Positions 8,877 to 17,212 of a DNA stretch of 64,000 bases are shown here, piece by piece. The DNA is taken from positions 868,001 to 932,000 of the forward strand of contig NZ_LT635477.1 of assembly GCF_900120335.1 (NCBI RefSeq). The letters are read 5' to 3'. A program made the position numbers and the translations under genes. The notes beneath the pieces are model-generated. The model was not told where the DNA came from. It made no database searches and saw only the letters and a program-made list of their open reading frames with translations. The DNA comes from Helicobacter pylori (GTDB taxonomy: Bacteria > Campylobacterota > Campylobacteria > Campylobacterales > Helicobacteraceae). Each line of letters opens with the position of its first letter. Positions within the stretch are counted from its first letter, which is position 1.

Positions 8877-9479
8877 CTATTGAAAATAAGTTAAAGTGGT
8901 TTTCCCGAATTTTTTCTGTTTGATTATAGCTAAAGTTGCGAGATTTTTAGGCATCTCATGCAGGCTTTCATGCTCAAAAACCACTAAAAGATTTTTTGGA
9001 TTAAAGCGTTTTAATAACCTTTCTAAAGCTTGAAAACATTTTTCATAAATCCCTAAAAACCCGCTTGTTTCAAAAGGAGGATCCAAATAAATAATATTCA
9101 AAACGCCATTTTTTAAACGCAGCGTGGGTAAAAGCTTGAAAGCGTCATCTAAAAAGGTTTGAATTTCCATTTCCTTTTTCAGGCGGTTTTTAAAGAGAGA
9201 AATATTTTCTAAAAGCGTGGCATGAGCACTTTTATTTTGCTCAAAAAACACCGCGCTTTTAGCCCCCCTACTCAAAGCCTCTAAACCCATAGAAGCGCTG
9301 CCTGAAAACACTTCTATAAAATGCGCTCCTATAATTTCTGCTTGCAAGGTGTTAAAAAACGACTCTCTTACGATCGCTTTCGTGGGGCGCGTGCTAGAAA
9401 TGTTAGGCAAATTCAAGCCCAATCCCTTACAAGCCCCCCCAATAATCTTAAATTTTTTTACTGGCTGATGATTTGGCAT
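8877..9479 (-). CDS. rsmD: 16S rRNA (guanine966-N2)-methyltransferase RsmD
   Basis: 200 residues. RsmD methylates G966 of 16S rRNA using S-adenosylmethionine. Family motifs: KIIGGACKG near the start, STRPTKAIVRESFFN (the RPT...R..lFN motif), the SAM motif FIEVFSGSASMGLEALSRGA, and the catalytic IYLDPPFE (DPPF/Y tetrad) near residue 132. Its first 22 bp overlap the 3' end of the upstream gene at 9458-9793, so the two are probably translationally coupled. Confidence 0.9.
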   Translation of the reverse strand: MPNHQPVKKFKIIGGACKGLGLNLPNISSTRPTKAIVRESFFNTLQAEIIGAHFIEVFSGSASMGLEALSRGAKSAVFFEQNKSAHATLLENISLFKNRLKKEMEIQTFLDDAFKLLPTLRLKNGVLNIIYLDPPFETSGFLGIYEKCFQALERLLKRFNPKNLLVVFEHESLHEMPKNLATLAIIKQKKFGKTTLTYFQ

Positions 9480-9793
9480 AATTTTTGGGTGTATTCTTCT
9501 AATAATTGCTGAATCTTTTGTTCTTTAGAAATTTTCATTTCTTCGCATTCTTCGCAAGGTTTTTCGCTCTCTTTTAAAGTGCGATAAAAATTTTTGACAT
9601 CTTCTTTCACGCTCTGTTTGGTGAAAGGCTTTCTTAAACGCTCTTCTATAAAGCATAGGGGCTTATTAATCTCTAGCGTTTCATCATCGCTTAAAACAAA
9701 GTCGCAAACTTCCATAGGAGAGAGGCAATCGCTCAAATAAAATTCCAAACTTTTTTGGCTCAACAAAGACTTACAAGAAAGAAAAATTTTCAA
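9458..9793 (-). CDS. Conserved small protein of unknown function
   Basis: 111 residues, not recognised. It is acidic and rich in Lys/Glu, and has a CEECEE cysteine pair near residue 81 that could bind a metal or form a disulfide. The C-terminal ~35 residues look helical (KEQKIQQLLEEYTQKL). It overlaps rsmD by 22 bp and begins the rsmD-fliL-acpS gene string. The 460-bp gap upstream contains the RNA candidate on the other strand. No signal peptide is visible. Confidence 0.6.
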   Translation of the reverse strand: MKIFLSCKSLLSQKSLEFYLSDCLSPMEVCDFVLSDDETLEINKPLCFIEERLRKPFTKQSVKEDVKNFYRTLKESEKPCEECEEMKISKEQKIQQLLEEYTQKLCQIISQ

Positions 9794-9941
9794 AAAACCC
9801 CTTTTATCCCATCAATAGACTTAAATTGTTTCAAATTATAGCGATTCTTTCTTTTAAATACCAATATTAAATAAACTCAAAAATTGTTTCATTTTGTAAA
9901 AAAGAAAAATAGAATGTTAAAAATAAAGCTCAAATAACATC

Positions 9942-9954
9942 TTTTTTTTTTTTT
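9942..9954 (+). repeat. T13 homopolymer directly upstream of a -10 box
   Basis: Thirteen consecutive T residues end 2 bp before TATAAT at 9957-9962. Tracts of this length slip in H. pylori and are known to vary promoter strength elsewhere (for example the sabA promoter). Its position, roughly -27 to -15 relative to the expected start, makes length-dependent transcription plausible. Confidence 0.6.
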
Positions 9955-9956
9955 GG

Positions 9957-9962
9957 TATAAT
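9957..9962 (+). promoter_or_regulatory. Consensus -10 box (TGGTATAAT context) of the candidate sRNA
   Basis: A perfect TATAAT preceded by GG and the T13 tract, on the plus strand in a 460-bp gap with no plus-strand gene. The expected start is near 9968-9970, a few bases before the long stem of the RNA candidate. Confidence 0.65.
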
Positions 9963-9967
9963 GGCCG

Positions 9968-10140
9968 GCGAAGGTAAGAGCGAAGGGCATTATATTCCTT
10001 CCTTCTTTACTATAACTTAGCATTTTAATCAACTTTTTCATTAAAATGTCCTGACGCTCTTACCTTTAAACTGAGAAAGCAAGTTAGCCCCTCTCCAACT
10101 TTTCAAACAAACCGAGTCCCAAAAGCGTAGCGTTTAATAG
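9968..10140 (+). ncRNA. Candidate small RNA with long nested hairpin
   Basis: The gap from 9794 to 10254 holds no convincing protein gene, but it has a strong promoter and extended pairing. Bases 9971-9982 (AAGGTAAGAGCG) pair perfectly over 12 bp with 10055-10066. Inside, AGGGCA at 9984-9989 pairs with TGTCCT at 10047-10052 (one G-U). Inside that, TTTTAAT at 10023-10029 pairs with ATTAAAA at 10040-10046. The result is a rod of about 100 nt with an internal pyrimidine-rich bulge (TTCCTTCCTTC, about 9995-10005). The 3' end is uncertain; no clean terminator follows. I could not match it to tmRNA, SRP RNA or RNase P RNA. A 6S-type rod is not excluded. Confidence 0.5.
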
Positions 10141-10254
10141 TAAATATTTAGTATTTAATATTCTAAAAAATCTAAAATACCAATTCCCTCTTCAAAAATA
10201 CGCGAGCTCTTTGTTATTAAATTGTAAAAATACTTTTGATCATTTTTTTATATT

Positions 10255-11256
10255 TTATTTTTTCACAAACTCTAACGCTTTGAAGCGCTCCCCCAAACCC
10301 CCAGGGCTAATTAGGGGCTTGATTTTAGCCGCTTCTTTTAAATACCTTTCATAACTCACGCTTTTTGAAAATACCTCCAACAATCCCATAAGCCCCATAT
10401 CCAACAAAGCGTTAGCCTGCGATTTGAAGAATGAAAATCGCGCATCGTGTTTTTCAAACAAAAAGCGCACCAAAGAAAAATTAACATCATAAGTCAAATC
10501 GCTTTGCTGATACAAAGAAGCCAGATGGTTTAAAATATCCTTAAAATCCAGTGCTTGATGGTTTTTAAAAGCCCTTAAATGCATGTCTTTTCGCTCTGTT
10601 TCATCGCCATAATCAAAGCTCAAAAACACCCAAGAAGAAGCCTCATTCAATTTTTCTAACAAATCCTTAATGAAAGCGCTCAAAAATAACGGCGCGCACC
10701 CTTCTTTTAAATTCAAATTTTTAAGAAGTTCTTTAGTGGGTTCATCAATACCACCCCAAACGCCTTGATGATCATGGGTGATAAAAAGCATTTGATCATC
10801 TTTAATGATCTCGCAAGCGAACGCGTCAAACAATTCGTTAGAGACAACGAACGCGCTTTTTTTTTCTTTAAAATCAAGCTCTTCTAAAGCGCAACTGATT
10901 AAATCCAATTGCGTGGCTTGTTTGAAAATAGTTCGTTGGATATTTTGCAATTCCTTTAAAGGCTCACAGCTGACAAATTCGCATTTTTCCATTACGCCCA
11001 CGCTCAAAGCGTTTAAAAAACTGGCTATATCGCTCAAAAAATGCCCATGATGAGAGCCAATTTCTACAATTTTTAAAGGCAAAAATAATTTTTCTTCTTC
11101 TAAAAGCCTAATGATATAAAACGCAATAGCGCCCCCAAAAAACTTACTCAAAGACACCGAAGTGTAAAAATCCCCTTTTGGACCGATTAGCGCCTTTCTG
11201 TAATACCCTTTTTCGCCATAAAGCCACTCTTGCATGTAATTCCCAAACGATCGCAC
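10255..11256 (-). CDS. MidA/NDUFAF7-type SAM-dependent methyltransferase
   Basis: 333 residues. The sequence opens with GNYMQEWLYGEKGYYRKA, then FYTSVSLSKFFGGAIA, matching the family pattern in which an xGYYxx segment precedes the SAM domain. The SAM-binding strand is KIVEIGSHHGHFLSDIA (near residue 62). SNELFDAFACE (near residue 138) is the conserved SNELxDAFP-like motif, and VFLSFDYGDE is the family FDYG motif. The family methylates protein arginine in mitochondrial complex I assembly; bacterial targets are unclear. A run of nine A residues on the coding strand (10857-10865) could slip. It is separated from all neighbours. Confidence 0.75.
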   Translation of the reverse strand: MRSFGNYMQEWLYGEKGYYRKALIGPKGDFYTSVSLSKFFGGAIAFYIIRLLEEEKLFLPLKIVEIGSHHGHFLSDIASFLNALSVGVMEKCEFVSCEPLKELQNIQRTIFKQATQLDLISCALEELDFKEKKSAFVVSNELFDAFACEIIKDDQMLFITHDHQGVWGGIDEPTKELLKNLNLKEGCAPLFLSAFIKDLLEKLNEASSWVFLSFDYGDETERKDMHLRAFKNHQALDFKDILNHLASLYQQSDLTYDVNFSLVRFLFEKHDARFSFFKSQANALLDMGLMGLLEVFSKSVSYERYLKEAAKIKPLISPGGLGERFKALEFVKK

Positions 11257-11386
11257 GATTTCCCTTTTATTAAACTCATTTTAACCAACAATAAGAGACC
11301 GCTATTCTAGTCAAAATCGCCTTATTTTTGCGCTATGATATTCAATAATAATGACTTTTTAGGCTAGTTTGAAGGGAGTTTAGAGT

Positions 11387-12004
11387 TTGGAAATTTTAAG
11401 GCGAGAGTGTGGGGCGGTGGAAGAAAACGCTTATATTGTGAAGCTTTCTGGTGGGGTGGATTTTATCATCGATCCCGGATTTTCTAGCAGCGAATGGGTG
11501 TTGGAAAACGCCAAGAACCCTAAGGCGATTTTAATCACGCATGGGCATTATGATCATGTATGGGATAGCGCTCAATTATCCAAAGCCCTTAAAGACACCC
11601 CCATTTACGCCCCCAAAGACGATGTGTTCATGCTAGAAAATGATATTTTCCATTTGGGCATGCCCGTCTTTAGCCCCACATTTAGCGTGCCTTGCAATAA
11701 AGGTTGCACCACTTTAGAGATAGCAAACACTACCATTAAATACTGGCATTTTCCCGGACACACGCCCGGTTGTTCTATTATAGAAATTGAAGGGGTGATT
11801 TTTAGCGGGGATTTTATTTTTTATCGTAGCATTGGTCGCTATGATTTCCCTTATTCTAATGAAAAAGACATGAAAGAGTCCCTGTTAAGGTTTCAAAGTT
11901 TGGATTTCCCTAAAGACATAGAGATTTATCCAGGGCATGGGGATAAAACAAGTTTTTTTGCCGAAAGAGAGCATTCTAAGATTTGGGTTTCAAGGATGGC
12001 TTAA
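11387..12004 (+). CDS. Metallo-beta-lactamase-fold hydrolase (glyoxalase II-like)
   Basis: 205 residues, starting at a TTG. Zinc ligands are visible: THGHYDHVWD (HxHxDH near residue 52), HFPGHTPGC (third ligand), GDFIF (bridging Asp) and YPGHGDKT at the C-terminal end. This is the layout of glyoxalase II-type thiolesterases, although the short length and missing C-terminal helical domain make a true glyoxalase II assignment unsafe. Its stop codon is followed immediately by the TTG of the ThiF/MoeB gene, so the two are one unit. The substrate is unknown. Confidence 0.75.
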   Translation: MEILRRECGAVEENAYIVKLSGGVDFIIDPGFSSSEWVLENAKNPKAILITHGHYDHVWDSAQLSKALKDTPIYAPKDDVFMLENDIFHLGMPVFSPTFSVPCNKGCTTLEIANTTIKYWHFPGHTPGCSIIEIEGVIFSGDFIFYRSIGRYDFPYSNEKDMKESLLRFQSLDFPKDIEIYPGHGDKTSFFAEREHSKIWVSRMA

Positions 12005-12772
12005 TTGTTAAGCCGGCTAGACAAAGAGCGTTATTTACGCCATATCATGCTAGAAGATGTGGGCGAAGAAGGCCAATTGAAGCTTTTAAAATCTAGCGTT
12101 TTAGTCATTGGAGCCGGGGGGCTTGGATCAGCGGTTTTGATGTATTTGTGCGCCGCTGGGGTAGGAAAAATAGGCATTGTGGATTTTGATTCAGTAGATA
12201 TGAGTAATTTGCAACGACAAATCATCCATTCACAGGATTTTTTAAACCAACCTAAAGTCTCTAGCGCGAAAGCCCGCTTAAAACAACTCAATGCTGGTAT
12301 TGAAGTAGAAACCTTTGAAGAACGCTTTAAGGCCCATAACGCTCTTCCTCTCATAGAGCCTTACGATTTTATCATAGACGCCACGGACAATTTTAACGCT
12401 AAATTTTTGATCAATGACGCTTGCGTGTTGGCCCAAAAACCCTATTCGCATGCCGGGGTTTTAAAATACAGGGGGCAAAGCATGAGCGTTTTACCTAATA
12501 GCGCATGCTTAGCGTGTGTTTTTGATAAGCCACCTAAAAAAGGATTAAATCCTCTTTCAGGGCTTTTTGGGGTCTTGCCCGGGGTTTTAGGGTGTATCCA
12601 AGCGAGCGAATGCCTTAAATATTTTTTAGGGTTTGAAACTTTACTTATAAATACTTTACTTATAGCCGATATTAAAACGATGGATTTTAAAAAAATTCAA
12701 GCACCCAAAAACCCTGATTGTAGGGTTTGTGGCACGCATAAAATCACGCATTTACAAGATTATGAAATTTAG
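12005..12772 (+). CDS. ThiF/MoeB-family adenylyltransferase (E1-like)
   Basis: 255 residues, TTG start. E1-like adenylation domain: RYLRHIML and VGEEGQLKL near the start, then the nucleotide-binding GAGGLGSAVLMYLCAAGVGKIGIVDFD (here in parts), then DMSNLQRQIIH with the conserved NLxRQ. Zinc-binding cysteine pairs are CLAC (near residue 170) and CRVC near the C-terminus. Such enzymes activate the Gly-Gly tail of MoaD or ThiS. MoaD (677-901) is in this window and no ThiS is seen, so a MoeB role for molybdopterin is the simpler inference. The gene directly follows the metallo-hydrolase with no gap. Confidence 0.82.
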   Translation: MLSRLDKERYLRHIMLEDVGEEGQLKLLKSSVLVIGAGGLGSAVLMYLCAAGVGKIGIVDFDSVDMSNLQRQIIHSQDFLNQPKVSSAKARLKQLNAGIEVETFEERFKAHNALPLIEPYDFIIDATDNFNAKFLINDACVLAQKPYSHAGVLKYRGQSMSVLPNSACLACVFDKPPKKGLNPLSGLFGVLPGVLGCIQASECLKYFLGFETLLINTLLIADIKTMDFKKIQAPKNPDCRVCGTHKITHLQDYEI

Positions 12773-12787
12773 ATTAAGGGGTAAGTT

Positions 12788-13561
12788 TTGGATCTATCAA
12801 CCATACTAGGCTTGGTATTGGCGGTCGCTTCTATTTCGTTAGGCGATATTTTAGAAGATGGTAACCCGTTACACATTATCCATTTGAGTTCAGTCATTAT
12901 CATCGTGCCTACTTCGCTTTTTGCCGCCATGACAGGCACGCATGCTCGTTACGTGAAAGCCGCTTACAAAGAAATAAAAATTGTTTTTTTAAACCCTAAA
13001 ATCAATTTAAACGAAACCATTAAAAATTTAGTGGAATTAGCCACTCTCGCTAGAAAAGATGGGGTGTTGAGTTTGGAGGGGCGAGTGGCACAAATTGAAG
13101 ACGATTTCACCCGCAACGGCTTGTCTATGATCATAGATGGCAAGGATTTAAAATCCGTTAAGGAAAGCTTAGAAATCAGCATTGAAGAAATGGAAGAGTA
13201 TTACCACGGCGCCGCTCATTACTGGGAGACTGCCGGTGAGACCGCTCCTACTATGGGGTTAGTGGGGGCGGTTATGGGGCTTATGTTGGCCTTGCAAAAA
13301 CTAGACAACCCGGCTGAAATGGCAGCAGGGATCGCTGGGGCTTTTACGGCTACTGTTACAGGGATTATGTGTTCTTATGCGATTTTTGGCCCTTTTGGGC
13401 ATAAGCTCAAGGCTAAGTCTAAAGACATTATTAAAGAAAAAACTGTTCTTTTAGAGGGGATTTTAGGCATCGCTAATGGGGAAAATCCAAGGGATTTAGA
13501 AAACAAACTCTTAAACTACATCGCTCCCGGTGAGCCTAAAAAATCTCAATTTGAGGGATAA
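12788..13561 (+). CDS. motA: Flagellar motor stator protein MotA
   Basis: 257 residues, TTG start with GGGG-type purines 8 bp upstream. The first membrane segments lie within residues 1-53, a cytoplasmic loop rich in Glu/Lys (residues ~60-150) follows, and the last two membrane segments lie at ~155-205. The pore-forming segment contains ETAPTMGLVGAVMGLMLAL, with the conserved Pro (TAPTMGLVG). MotA forms the pentameric ring around MotB and converts proton flow into torque on FliG. motB follows after 2 bp. Confidence 0.95.
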   Translation: MDLSTILGLVLAVASISLGDILEDGNPLHIIHLSSVIIIVPTSLFAAMTGTHARYVKAAYKEIKIVFLNPKINLNETIKNLVELATLARKDGVLSLEGRVAQIEDDFTRNGLSMIIDGKDLKSVKESLEISIEEMEEYYHGAAHYWETAGETAPTMGLVGAVMGLMLALQKLDNPAEMAAGIAGAFTATVTGIMCSYAIFGPFGHKLKAKSKDIIKEKTVLLEGILGIANGENPRDLENKLLNYIAPGEPKKSQFEG

Positions 13562-13563
13562 AC

Positions 13564-14337
13564 ATGGCTAAGAAAAACAAACCCACCGAATGCCCCGCCG
13601 GTGAAAAATGGGCGGTTCCTTATGCGGACTTTTTGTCGTTGTTGCTCGCGCTTTTTATCGCTCTTTATGCCATTTCAGCGGTCAATAAATCCAAAGTGGA
13701 AGCCTTAAAAACCGAATTTATTAAGATTTTTAATTACGCTCCCAAGCCAGAGGCGATGCAGCCGGTTGTAGTGATCCCCCCTGATTCAGGGAAAGAAGAA
13801 GAGCAAATGGCGAGCGAAAGCTCCAAACCGGCTTCGCAAAATACCGAAACAAAAGCCACTATCGCTCGCAAAGGCGAAGGCAGTGTTTTAGAGCAAATTG
13901 ATCAAGGCTCTGTTTTAAAGCTCCCCTCTAGTTTGTTGTTTGAAAACGCTACATCAGATGCTATCAATCAAGACATGATGCTCTATATTGAACGGATCGC
14001 TAAAATCATTCAAAAACTCCCTAAAAGGGTGCATATCAATGTGAGAGGTTTTACGGATAATACGCCTTTAATTAAAACCCGTTTTAAAAGCCACTATGAA
14101 TTAGCCGCCAATCGTGCTTATAGGGTGATGAAAGTCCTTATACAATACGGCGTGGATCCTAACCAATTGTCTTTTTCTTCTTATGGCTCTACCAACCCTA
14201 TCGCGCCTAATGATTCCCTAGAAAACAGAATGAAAAACAATCGTGTGGAAATCTTTTTTTCAACCGATGCGAACGATTTGAGCAAGATCCATTCTATTTT
14301 AGATGAAGAATTCAATCCCCACAAACAGCAAGAATGA
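13564..14337 (+). CDS. motB: Flagellar motor stator protein MotB
   Basis: 257 residues. Single membrane helix at ~17-40 beginning WAVPYADFLSLLLALF; Asp22 in YADF is the conserved proton-binding residue. A plug and linker region rich in Pro, Gln and Ser follows. The OmpA-like peptidoglycan-binding domain occupies ~110-245: HINVRGFTDNTPL, NRAYRVMKVL and ENRMKNNRVEIFF. It forms the stator with MotA and anchors it to the cell wall. Its stop overlaps the start of the next gene as ATGA. Confidence 0.95.
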   Translation: MAKKNKPTECPAGEKWAVPYADFLSLLLALFIALYAISAVNKSKVEALKTEFIKIFNYAPKPEAMQPVVVIPPDSGKEEEQMASESSKPASQNTETKATIARKGEGSVLEQIDQGSVLKLPSSLLFENATSDAINQDMMLYIERIAKIIQKLPKRVHINVRGFTDNTPLIKTRFKSHYELAANRAYRVMKVLIQYGVDPNQLSFSSYGSTNPIAPNDSLENRMKNNRVEIFFSTDANDLSKIHSILDEEFNPHKQQE

Positions 14338-14780
14338 ATCGCATGAATAAAAATTATCTTTTAATCTTTTTGTTGTTAGCGAGCCTTATTGCTAGAGAGA
14401 AGGACGCTTCTTCAAACCTTTTTGATTTGATTGATAAGGGGATCAACAGAGAACAAGAACTAAAAGAGCAGGAGCAAAAAACGCGCTTGAAACTGGCTCA
14501 AAGCCCTTTAGTGGCGTTAGAGATTGTCCCCCAAGAAACGCCCTATTTAGAATGGCAAGGGGCTAGGGAGTCGTATTATTTGAAAGTGAGCGCTGTAGTG
14601 GAGAGCGTGGTTATTTTAAAGATTGACATCAATCAGGGGCGTTCTTGCTCGCTCTACCCCACGCCTAAAAGCGTTTCTTTAGTGAGGAATCAAAGCGTAG
14701 CCTATGAAATTTTATGCGAAAACCAGCCGCTATGGATAGAAGTTAGCACGAATTTAGGCAAACGCACCTTTCAGTTTTAA
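14334..14780 (+). CDS. Secreted protein of unknown function linked to motAB
   Basis: 148 residues. The N-terminus has a signal-peptide-like stretch (NYLLIFLLLASLIA), so the product is probably periplasmic. A Glu/Gln/Lys-rich helical segment (~35-55) follows, then a strand-rich domain with two cysteines (RSCSLYP and ILCENQP) that could pair. Its ATG overlaps the motB stop (ATGA), a tight translational link suggesting a role connected to the stator or its assembly. I do not recognise the family. Position is the only functional clue. Confidence 0.6.
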   Translation: MNRMNKNYLLIFLLLASLIAREKDASSNLFDLIDKGINREQELKEQEQKTRLKLAQSPLVALEIVPQETPYLEWQGARESYYLKVSAVVESVVILKIDINQGRSCSLYPTPKSVSLVRNQSVAYEILCENQPLWIEVSTNLGKRTFQF

Positions 14781-14882
14781 TTTGATTGGTTTTTGGCTTT
14801 GTTTTAAAAAAGTTTGCGCTTGTTGTTGATGGTAAAAATTTGATTTAAACCCAATTAAGAAAAACCTTTTTATATCAAATAA

Positions 14883-14902
14883 GTTTGGTTATAATGCCAA
14901 AC
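14883..14902. promoter_or_regulatory. Inverted repeat enclosing the egtU -10 box
   Basis: GTTTGG-N8-CCAAAC is a perfect inverted repeat whose spacer contains TATAAT (14890-14895). The first possible ATG after the box is at 14903, so a transcript from it would be leaderless. The palindrome over the -10 could be an operator, or the hairpin could be coincidental. Confidence 0.5.
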
Positions 14903-16555
14903 ATGGGCGTTTTTAAACAATTGATCAAAGAATTGTATGAATGGTTGCTCCATTCTGTAGATGTAATTACGCAGCATTTAATTGCTATGGCGTTAAAAAT
15001 AAGCGTGGTAAAATATTTGATAAAAGAATTTCATGATCGCTTCATTTACTTTATAGATTTGATCGCGCAGCATTTTATCATCGTTGCGCTTTCCAGTCTT
15101 ATCGTGCTGGTGTTTGGGGTTTTGATTGGGGTTTTTGTGTTTTATAATTCAAAGGCTAGGGCGTTTTTGCTCCCTGTGGTGAATTTCCTCTACACCATCC
15201 CATCGCTGGCGTTATTCGCGTTATTCATTCCTGTGATTGGGGTGGGGTTAAAAAACGCGCTTTTGGTGTTGGTCTTATACGGCTTGTTACCCATTGTCCA
15301 TAGCACTTATAACGCTTTAAAAGAGGCGCGAGAAGAGGTCATTAAGGCCGCTATTGGGCTAGGGTGTAACCCCAAAGAGTTGTTTTTTAGGGTGCGATTC
15401 TTGCTCGCTATCCCCCAAATTTTAGTGGGCTTAAGGATTGCGGTGGTGATGTTAGTGGCGATGGCTGGGATCGGAGCGCTCATTGGGGCTGGGGGCTTAG
15501 GGCAGGCGATTTTTAGAGGGCTAAACACGCAAAATACCACGCTTTTAGTGGCGGGTAGTTTCATCATCGCTCTTTTTAGCGTTTTAGCGGATCAATTTGT
15601 GAGCGTGTTTCAGCATGAAAACGCCTTGCAACGCCTATTTTCTCAAAACGCCACCCAAAAACAAAAAAGAAGAGTTTATATTAATTTAGCGGTGTTTCTT
15701 TTTTTATTGCTAGCGAGCGCTTTATGGCTCATTCCTAGAAACGCCATAGAAGAAAAGCCCTTAGTCGTGGCGACAAAACCTAGCAGCGAGCAGTATATTT
15801 TGGGCGAGATTTTAAGCCTTTTATTAGAAAAACACCATATCCCTATCAAGCGAGCGTTTGGCATTGGTGGGGGGACGATGAATATCCATCCGGCATTGAT
15901 TAGGGGCGATTTTGATTTGTATGTGGAATATACCGGCACCGCATGGGTGAACACGCTCAAAAACCCTTTGACTCAAAAAGTGGATTTTGAAACGATTAAA
16001 AAGCGTTATGAGAAGGAATTTAATCTTTTATGGGTGGGGCTTTTGGGCTTTAATAACACCTATTCTTTAGCGATTTCTAAAGAAGACGCTCAAAAATACG
16101 CGATTGAAACTTTCAGCGATTTAGCCTTTCATAGCCCGAATTTTGATTTTGGAGCGGAGTTTGACTTTTTTGAAAGAGAGGACGCTTTTAAGGGCTTAGT
16201 GAAAGCTTACCGCTTTCATTTTAGAAGTTTGCATGAAATGGATATTAATTTGCGTTATAAAAGTTTTGAATCCCATAAGATCAACGCTTTAGACGTTTTC
16301 ACCACAGACGCTCAAATCAAAGAGCTGGATTTAAAGGTGCTTAAGGACGATAAAGGGTTTTTCCCCAATTATCAGGCCGGTATTGTTATAAGAAAAGAAA
16401 TAGTAAAAAAGTATCCTGAAGCACTAGAAATCTTAGAAAAATTGGATTCAAAAATTAACGATGAAATGATGCAAGATTTAAACTATCAGGTGGAAGTGTT
16501 GAAAAAAAGCCCTAAAATCGTAGCTAAAGATTTTTTAGAAAGATTAGGGTTATAA
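14903..16555 (+). CDS. egtU: EgtU: ergothioneine ABC importer permease fused to binding protein
   Basis: 550 residues from the ATG at 14903; ATG 14894 and TTG 14885 are in frame, but both fall in or before the TATAAT. The first ~65 residues are two copies of one ~26-residue segment, offset by 32 (residues 6-31 and 38-63). The permease domain has the EAA-type loop EAREEVIKAAIGLGCNPKELF and about six helices. From ~285 the protein is an OpuAC/ProX-type substrate-binding domain (VVATKPSSEQY, GGGTMNIHPAL, DLYVEYTGTAW). Older annotation calls it ProWX. From memory, the H. pylori pair was shown to import ergothioneine (EgtUV). The ATPase gene follows after 3 bp. Confidence 0.85.
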   Translation: MGVFKQLIKELYEWLLHSVDVITQHLIAMALKISVVKYLIKEFHDRFIYFIDLIAQHFIIVALSSLIVLVFGVLIGVFVFYNSKARAFLLPVVNFLYTIPSLALFALFIPVIGVGLKNALLVLVLYGLLPIVHSTYNALKEAREEVIKAAIGLGCNPKELFFRVRFLLAIPQILVGLRIAVVMLVAMAGIGALIGAGGLGQAIFRGLNTQNTTLLVAGSFIIALFSVLADQFVSVFQHENALQRLFSQNATQKQKRRVYINLAVFLFLLLASALWLIPRNAIEEKPLVVATKPSSEQYILGEILSLLLEKHHIPIKRAFGIGGGTMNIHPALIRGDFDLYVEYTGTAWVNTLKNPLTQKVDFETIKKRYEKEFNLLWVGLLGFNNTYSLAISKEDAQKYAIETFSDLAFHSPNFDFGAEFDFFEREDAFKGLVKAYRFHFRSLHEMDINLRYKSFESHKINALDVFTTDAQIKELDLKVLKDDKGFFPNYQAGIVIRKEIVKKYPEALEILEKLDSKINDEMMQDLNYQVEVLKKSPKIVAKDFLERLGL

Positions 16556-16558
16556 AGC

Positions 16559-17209
16559 ATGAAAGAAATCGTCAAAATAGAGAATGTGTCTTTTAACTAC
16601 CACAATCGCGCTGTTTTTAAGGATTTTAATTTAAGCATTGAAAAAGGGGATTTTTTATGCGTTTTAGGGGAGAGCGGGAGCGGCAAAAGCACGCTTTTAG
16701 GCTTGATTTTAGGGCTTTTAAAACCCAATCTTGGGAGCGTTAAAATCTTTAATGAGACCCTTTCAAACAACGCTTTTTTACGCCAAAAAATAGGCTATAT
16801 CGCTCAAGGCAATTCCTTATTCCCTCATTTAAACGCTCTACAAAACATGACCTTTTGCCTTAATTTACAAGGCATAAACAAACAAGCCGCTCAAAAAGAA
16901 GCCAAAGCCTTAGCGTTAAAAATGGGGTTAGATGAGAGTCTTATGGATAAATTCCCTAATGAATTGAGTGGGGGGCAAGCTCAAAGAGTGGGCATTATTA
17001 GGGGGATTATCCACAGGCCAGAACTCATTTTATTAGATGAGCCTTTTAGCGCTTTAGATAGTTTGAATCGTAAGAATTTACAGGATCTCATCAAAGAAAT
17101 ACACCAAAATTCTTGCGCTACTTTCATTATGGTAACGCATGATGAAAGCGAGGCGCAAAAGTTGGCCACAAAAACCCTAGAAATCAAAGCCCTTAAACAA
17201 GAGCAGTGA
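16559..17209 (+). CDS. egtV: EgtV: ABC transporter ATP-binding protein
   Basis: 216 residues, a compact ABC ATPase. Walker A GESGSGKST (near residue 38), Q-loop YIAQGNSLFPHL, signature ELSGGQAQRVG (near residue 133), Walker B LILLDEPFSALD and the switch His in MVTHDESEA are all intact. It is shorter than ProV and lacks the C-terminal CBS regulatory domains of osmoprotectant transporters, fitting EgtV rather than a glycine-betaine system. It starts 3 bp after egtU ends. Confidence 0.9.
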   Translation: MKEIVKIENVSFNYHNRAVFKDFNLSIEKGDFLCVLGESGSGKSTLLGLILGLLKPNLGSVKIFNETLSNNAFLRQKIGYIAQGNSLFPHLNALQNMTFCLNLQGINKQAAQKEAKALALKMGLDESLMDKFPNELSGGQAQRVGIIRGIIHRPELILLDEPFSALDSLNRKNLQDLIKEIHQNSCATFIMVTHDESEAQKLATKTLEIKALKQEQ

Positions 17210-17212
17210 TTT

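Noticed and set aside
9968-10140. tmRNA, SRP RNA or RNase P RNA identity for the RNA candidate
   Set aside because: No tRNA-like ends or ANDVAQAA-type tag, no SRP GGAA-loop domain, and no RNase P core (GAGGAAAGTCC-like) were found.
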